NCBI GenBank assembly: GCA_947569225.1
Contig: CANORX010000035.1
Coordinates: 1-8,533, forward strand
Length of the DNA: 8,533 bases
From: an uncultured Clostridia bacterium
Lineage (GTDB): Bacteria; Bacillota_I; Bacilli_A; RF39; UBA660
Direction: 5' to 3'
Under the pieces are notes generated by a model that had not been told where the DNA came from, did not search any database, and saw nothing but the letters and a program-made list of their open reading frames with translations. Position numbers and translations under genes: made by a program. Below are positions 4,812-8,533 of this stretch, piece after piece (position 1 is the first letter of the stretch; each line of letters opens with the position of its first letter).

Positions 4812-5246
4812 TTGAAATTAGAAAACTATAAAAAAATTGTGGATAAAAATTCTAAAAAAGAAGACAAAACTAAAAATGTAATAATAGCATTTCTAAGTGG
4901 TGGTTTTATGGGAGTTGTAGGTGAAGCCTTTGCACAATTATTAGAAACATTTCTCTATATGCCAACTCATGAAGCGTATATGTACACAATGATTATGCTA
5001 GTTATAGTATCATCGATACTAACAGGACTTGGATTCTTCGATAAAATAGTAAGTTTCTTTAAATGTGGACTAATAGTACCTACTACAGGATTCGCCCATG
5101 CTATGACAAGTGCTGCTATGGATCACGAAAGTGAAGGGCCTATAAAAGGAATAGGAAGTAATATATTTAAAATGACAGGAAGTATTATATTATATGGACT
5201 AGTTGCAGCCTTCTTTTTAGCCTTAATTAAGGGGGTGATAATGTGA
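4812..5246 (+). CDS. spoVAC: Stage V sporulation protein AC, DPA channel subunit
   Basis: This gene encodes 144 residues, near the usual SpoVAC length of about 150. The start is TTG, chosen because AGGTGAG (4800-4806) lies 5 nt upstream and the next Met would remove part of the first membrane segment. Four hydrophobic segments lie at about 22-46, 54-76, 83-103 and 119-142. The family motif region reads GLIVPTTGFAHAM (86-98) followed by EGPIKGIGSNIFKMTG (108-123). In spore formers SpoVAC forms part of the inner-membrane channel that moves Ca-dipicolinate into the forespore and out at germination. The gene ends TGA, overlapping the spoVAD start by 4 bp. The binding site is inside a hairpin, so expression may be uncoupled from sigF. 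Confidence 0.93.
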   Translation: MKLENYKKIVDKNSKKEDKTKNVIIAFLSGGFMGVVGEAFAQLLETFLYMPTHEAYMYTMIMLVIVSSILTGLGFFDKIVSFFKCGLIVPTTGFAHAMTSAAMDHESEGPIKGIGSNIFKMTGSIILYGLVAAFFLALIKGVIM

Positions 5247-6214
5247 CATTAAAATTTACAAACGCATACATTAAAAATTCTTATACACTATTAGGAAGAA
5301 ACGAACATAACATAAAAATAAAAGTAGATGAGAAAATAAAAGATTATTATAATGGTGAAAAAAGTGTAGAAATGGGAGAAACAAGTTATCAAATTAAAAC
5401 AACCAAAGGAATTCTAAAAAAAGAAAAATTGAATGTAAAAGACATAAATATGATTATAGGAGGAGATTTACAAAATCAATTATTACCTTCAAACTTTTCA
5501 GCTAGAAAATTTGACATTCCATTCTTAGGAATTTATAGTGCTTGTTCAACATTTACAGAAAGTCTATTAATAGGCGCTATGTTTGTAGATTCTAAAATGA
5601 TTAATAACGTAATACTTAATACAAGTGCGCATAACTTAGCAAGTGAAAAGCAATTTAGATTTCCAATAGAATATGGAGCATTAAGAAAAAAAGTAAACAC
5701 ATTTACTGCTACAGGAAGTGTAAGTGCTTTACTAACAAATATTCCAACTAATATTAAAGTAGAAAGTGCTACCATTGGAAAAGTTATAGACCTAGGATAT
5801 AATGATGCTAACAATTTTGGCGCATGTATGGCTCCTGCTGCTGGAGAATCACTTTATGAACATTTTACAGACACTAATAGAAATCCAGAATATTATGATT
5901 TAATATTAACAGGAGACTTAGGAATATATGGAGTAGAAATATTAAAAGATTATTTAATAGAAAAATATAACATAAAAGCAAATAATATAAAAGATGCAGG
6001 AGTAATGTTATTTGAAGAAAAATCAGGTGGAGAAATAGCTGGAGGAAGTGGGCCAATATGCTTGCCACTTATACTATTCTCAAAAATACTTAAAGAAAAT
6101 TATAAAAAAATACTATTAGTAGGAACGGGTTCACTTCATTCCAAAGTTAGTACGAACTTGAATGAAACAATACCTAGTATCTCACACATAGTAAGTTTGG
6201 AAGTGATAAAATGA
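5243..6214 (+). CDS. spoVAD: Stage V sporulation protein AD, DPA-binding
   Basis: This gene encodes 323 residues, slightly under the usual 335-340. The GTG start overlaps the spoVAC stop and is preceded by a near-consensus AAGGGGGTGATA (5229-5240). SpoVAD has a thiolase-like fold and binds dipicolinic acid for the SpoVA channel. Seen here are IGGDLQNQ (72-79), the conserved cysteine loop IYSACSTFTESL (98-109), NFGACMAPAA (191-200), TGDLGIYG (223-230) and AGGSGP (266-271). The glycine loop continues PICLP, where many homologues from memory read CGCSA, a small divergence near the C terminus. There are no membrane segments, consistent with a peripheral protein at the forespore inner membrane. 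The stop overlaps the spoVAE ATG by 4 bp, indicating translational coupling. Confidence 0.95.
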   Translation: MTLKFTNAYIKNSYTLLGRNEHNIKIKVDEKIKDYYNGEKSVEMGETSYQIKTTKGILKKEKLNVKDINMIIGGDLQNQLLPSNFSARKFDIPFLGIYSACSTFTESLLIGAMFVDSKMINNVILNTSAHNLASEKQFRFPIEYGALRKKVNTFTATGSVSALLTNIPTNIKVESATIGKVIDLGYNDANNFGACMAPAAGESLYEHFTDTNRNPEYYDLILTGDLGIYGVEILKDYLIEKYNIKANNIKDAGVMLFEEKSGGEIAGGSGPICLPLILFSKILKENYKKILLVGTGSLHSKVSTNLNETIPSISHIVSLEVIK

Positions 6215-6561
6215 TTTATATACATGCATTTATAGTTTGCGGATTAATATGTGCGCTTGGGCAAATAATACTTGAAAACACAAAACTAACACCAGGGCAT
6301 CTAAACGCTTTACTAGTTATAATAGGAGCTTTGCTTTCATGTTTTGGAATATATGACATATTACTTTCTTGGAGTGGGGCTGGTGCTAGTGTTCCTATCA
6401 CGAACTATGGTCATTTGCTCTTCACAGGCGCATATGAAGGATTTTTAGAAGATGGAATCACAGGTTTATTAAATGGAATAATGGCTACAAGCTCAGGTGG
6501 AGTAGCTGTAACAATAATAATGGCCTTCATAGTATCTGTATTTACAAAACCTCAACACTAA
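6211..6561 (+). CDS. spoVAE: Stage V sporulation protein AE, DPA channel subunit
   Basis: This gene encodes 116 residues, the normal size of SpoVAE (SpoVAEb type). The ATG at 6211 overlaps the spoVAD TGA. The upstream binding site (GGAAGTGAT, about 6199-6207) is modest, so coupling to spoVAD probably matters. Hydrophobic segments lie at about 2-20, 33-53 and 95-112. The family motif GAGASVPITNYGHLL (56-70) and GAYEGFLEDGITGLLNG (73-89) are clear. With SpoVAC and SpoVAD it makes up the minimal dipicolinate transport set found in many Clostridia; SpoVAA, SpoVAB, SpoVAEa and SpoVAF are not in this operon. It is the last gene before the terminator. Confidence 0.94.
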   Translation: MIYIHAFIVCGLICALGQIILENTKLTPGHLNALLVIIGALLSCFGIYDILLSWSGAGASVPITNYGHLLFTGAYEGFLEDGITGLLNGIMATSSGGVAVTIIMAFIVSVFTKPQH

Positions 6562-6587
6562 AAACTCTCAAAAAAAGAGAGTTTTTA
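6559..6587 (+). terminator. Terminator ending the sporulation operon
   Basis: The stem AAAAACTCTC (6560-6569) with GAGAGTTTTT (6577-6586), 10 bp, closes a 7-A loop and ends in a T run. It begins in the spoVAE stop codon and cleanly separates the spoVA genes from the scp operon. Confidence 0.93.
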
Positions 6588-6635
6588 ATTTTGATATAAA
6601 AATTTAACAAAAAACACACTTTTAACCTAAACATG

Positions 6636-6664
6636 TTGTAGACAATTAATAATTTTGATATAAT
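6636..6664 (+). promoter_or_regulatory. SigA-type promoter with extended -10
   Basis: A perfect TATAAT (6659-6664) is preceded by TGA (6656-6658), giving an extended -10. A partial -35, TTGTAG (6636-6641), lies 17 bp upstream. It sits just after the spoVA terminator and about 28 bp before the next gene, whose Shine-Dalgarno AAGGAG is at 6679-6684. The scp operon is therefore expected to be expressed in vegetative growth. Confidence 0.8.
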
Positions 6665-6691
6665 CTTATAAAGAGAATAAGGAGAATTAGT

Positions 6692-7744
6692 ATGGGAATA
6701 TTTAAAAAAAGTAAAAAAGAAGAAAAAACAAACATAACACCAGATGTAAAAGAACAAACAAAAAAAATAGAAGAAAATAAAAATGAAAATTTACAACCAG
6801 AAATGCAAACTATAACAAAAGAACAAAAAAACAAAGAAAATGAAGTTGAAATAATTGAATTAGACGAAAAAAAAGAAAAAATAGAAAATACTTTAGACAG
6901 TAGAAAAGAAAATAGAATAATCTTTGGAATAATAGGATTACTAATTATATTTGCTTTCTTTTTACCAACTATCACAGGGATTATAAGTAGAAATTCAATA
7001 TTTACATATAGCAAAAATATTGATGAAATAGTAAATAAAAAAACTGTTGATGGAATGCTTGAAATAGGTAAAGACGAAGGAACAATAACAGCAAAAGACA
7101 TAAGATTTTATAATCCAACTAAAAAATCAAAAAATGAAATACACATCGTATACTTACCAGAAAAAGGAATAAATAATGTAAACAATCTAAAAATGTATGT
7201 AGAATTCTATAACTCAAAAAAAACTATAATATATAGATACCCATTCATGAGTGATGAAACATTAGAAAGAAAAATACAAAAAACATATAAACTAAAACTA
7301 AATGAAAAATTATATTCTGAAGCTACATATGCAAAAGTTTCAATAATAAAAGATGAAGAATTTAACAAAACAACTGACACACTAGTATGTACTAATAACT
7401 TTGAAGATGGAAGCTTTTATGTAAGTCAGAAAATAACATATAATTTTTCAGACAAAGGATTAATAAACTATCAAGTAAGTAGAAAAGCAGAAAAACAAAA
7501 AGAAAGCAATCCTGAATTAGAAGAAGACAGTGCAAAATACACAAAAATATTTAAAAGTGAAGCAGAAACTATGAAAAAAACAAATTTAACAGAAATAACT
7601 TATGATGAAAATTCAATAAATTACACTATAGACCTAATGAAAATAGACTTAGGAAAAAGCAAATACGAAAAACTTTACGAAATAGGTAGTATAAAAAGAC
7701 AAGTAAAATTATCAGAAGAATCAAAAAACTGGAGCTGTAAATAA
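6692..7744 (+). CDS. Unknown single-pass membrane protein coupled to scpA
   Basis: I do not recognise this 350-residue protein. The start is fixed by AAGGAG with 7-nt spacing. Residues 1 to about 74 are highly charged, Lys/Glu-rich and probably disordered or coiled. A single membrane segment lies at about 76-98 (FGIIGLLIIFAFFLPTITGI). The remaining 250 residues would lie outside the membrane under the positive-inside rule and have alternating strand-like and charged helical segments, for example IHIVYLPEKGINNVNNLKMYVEF less its last residues at about 149-168. Two cysteines are present (about 233 and 349). The TAA stop overlaps the scpA ATG by one base (TAATG), so it shares an operon and probably translation with scpA. 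This suggests a housekeeping envelope or cell-cycle role rather than sporulation, but no function can be assigned. Confidence 0.75.
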   Translation: MGIFKKSKKEEKTNITPDVKEQTKKIEENKNENLQPEMQTITKEQKNKENEVEIIELDEKKEKIENTLDSRKENRIIFGIIGLLIIFAFFLPTITGIISRNSIFTYSKNIDEIVNKKTVDGMLEIGKDEGTITAKDIRFYNPTKKSKNEIHIVYLPEKGINNVNNLKMYVEFYNSKKTIIYRYPFMSDETLERKIQKTYKLKLNEKLYSEATYAKVSIIKDEEFNKTTDTLVCTNNFEDGSFYVSQKITYNFSDKGLINYQVSRKAEKQKESNPELEEDSAKYTKIFKSEAETMKKTNLTEITYDENSINYTIDLMKIDLGKSKYEKLYEIGSIKRQVKLSEESKNWSCK

Positions 7745-8460
7745 TGAACAAATTTTTAATAGGGGATTTTGAAGGTCCATTAGACTTACTACTACACTTA
7801 GTAAAAAAACAAGAAATGAACATAAGCGACCTTAGTCTAATAGACATAACTGAGCAATACATAAATTTTATTAAAGAAATGGAAGAAATGAATTTAGATA
7901 TTGCAAGTGAATACTTAGTAACAGCATCAGAACTAATAGAAATGAAAAGTAGATTCTTACTTCCTATAAAACCAAAAGAAGAAAAAGAAGAACAAGAAGA
8001 AAATCCAGAAGAAGAATTAAAAAGAAGACTTTTAGAATATCAAAAATACAAAGAAAGCATCACATCATTTAGAACATTAGAAGATAAAAGAAGTAATTAC
8101 TTCACAAAAACACCTGAAAAAAGAGAAATATACACAACAGAAAAATTAGAAAACACTGAAAATCTAACTGCATACGATTTACTAACTGCACTTCAAAAAT
8201 TACTTGAAAGAAAAGAATACACAAAGCCATTAAACACAAAAATAACAAAAAAAGAGTTGTCAGTTTCAGAAAGAGTTGCTAAAATAAGAAATGTTCTAAA
8301 AAAAGAAAAAAGAGTTGAATTTCTAAGCTTATTTGAAGAAATATCAAGGCCATACATAGTAGTAACATTTTTAAGCATATTAGAGATGGCTAAAAATAAA
8401 GAAATAATGCTCAAACAAGATACTAACTTTGGAACAATAATACTTGAAAGAGTTGATTAA
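7744..8460 (+). CDS. scpA: Segregation and condensation protein A
   Basis: This gene encodes 238 residues, within the normal ScpA (kleisin) range. The N-terminal family block is clear: FEGPLDLLLHLVKKQEM (9-25), ISDLSLIDITEQYI (27-40), and ASEYLVTASELIEMKSRFLLP (54-74), read in pieces. A Glu/Lys-rich linker at about 76-95 is followed by LLEYQKYK (96-103). The C-terminal winged helix (about 190-238) includes VVTFLSILEMAKNKEI and ends TIILERVD. ScpA bridges the SMC dimer heads with ScpB in the condensin that organises the chromosome for segregation. The ATG overlaps the preceding stop, and GGAG at 7731-7734 provides the ribosome binding site. It is one base away from the scpB start, as expected for stoichiometric subunits. 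Confidence 0.97.
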   Translation: MNKFLIGDFEGPLDLLLHLVKKQEMNISDLSLIDITEQYINFIKEMEEMNLDIASEYLVTASELIEMKSRFLLPIKPKEEKEEQEENPEEELKRRLLEYQKYKESITSFRTLEDKRSNYFTKTPEKREIYTTEKLENTENLTAYDLLTALQKLLERKEYTKPLNTKITKKELSVSERVAKIRNVLKKEKRVEFLSLFEEISRPYIVVTFLSILEMAKNKEIMLKQDTNFGTIILERVD

Positions 8461-8461
8461 C

Positions 8462-8533
8462 ATGAATTTAAAAAGTGTAACAGAAGGAATATTATTTGTA
8501 GTAGGAGACGATGGAATATCTATAAAAGAATTA
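8462..8533 (+). CDS. scpB: Segregation and condensation protein B, 3'-truncated
   Basis: The ATG at 8462 lies one base after the scpA stop. The frame stays open to the window edge, giving 24 residues. The visible start (VTEGILFVVGDDGISIKEL) matches the first helix-turn of the ScpB winged-helix domain, typically of the form E-LLF-AGDEGLS-KQL. ScpB dimers bind ScpA in the SMC complex. The rest of the gene lies outside the window. Confidence 0.9.
   Translation, partial: MNLKSVTEGILFVVGDDGISIKEL

Overview
The window is very AT-rich and reads as chromosomal DNA of a spore-forming, low-GC Bacillota. Likely candidates are a Bacilli/Erysipelotrichia-type or uncultured gut lineage, but the exact lineage cannot be fixed from the sequence. 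The evidence is a spoIIAA-sigF-spoVAC-spoVAD-spoVAE cluster followed by scpA-scpB, the same relative order as in Bacillus subtilis. Trp is encoded by TGG, and TGA ends four genes (glycosyltransferase, SpoIIAA, SpoVAC, SpoVAD), so the standard code applies and a mycoplasma code does not. Every gene is on the + strand.

Region 1 (1-2433) is a spore-surface block. Three consecutive collagen-like genes come first: a 5'-truncated one with 45-bp tandem repeats, a 76-residue one, and one carrying a BclA-like C-terminal domain. A terminator follows, then a family 2 glycosyltransferase with TPR repeats and a second terminator. The likely role is an exosporium-like surface of collagen-like protein whose threonines are glycosylated by the neighbouring enzyme.

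Region 2 (2434-3742) holds an unrecognised secreted, C-terminally anchored protein of 379 residues. A short intergenic stretch after it contains a perfect Spo0A box (TGTCGAA).

Region 3 (3743-6587) is the sporulation operon. An anti-anti-sigma (SpoIIAA-like) gene overlaps a SigF/SigG-type sigma gene by 4 bp, with no spoIIAB between them. SpoVAC, SpoVAD and SpoVAE, the core of the dipicolinate uptake channel, follow as overlapping genes and end at a strong terminator. A hairpin between sigF and spoVAC covers the spoVAC ribosome binding site.

Region 4 (6588-8533) is a vegetative-type operon with a recognisable SigA promoter. It encodes an unknown single-pass membrane protein, then ScpA and the start of ScpB, the non-SMC subunits of the chromosome condensin.

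The main points for follow-up are: (a) the SpoIIAA-like protein has lost both serines of the DSSG phosphorylation motif (it reads D-L-K-G), and its kinase gene spoIIAB is missing from the operon, which suggests rewired control of the forespore sigma factor; (b) the three collagen-like genes are cut at the same point of a small beta-type module, so each chain ends with one half and the next begins with the other; (c) the hairpin over the spoVAC ribosome binding site could separate sigF expression from spoVA expression.
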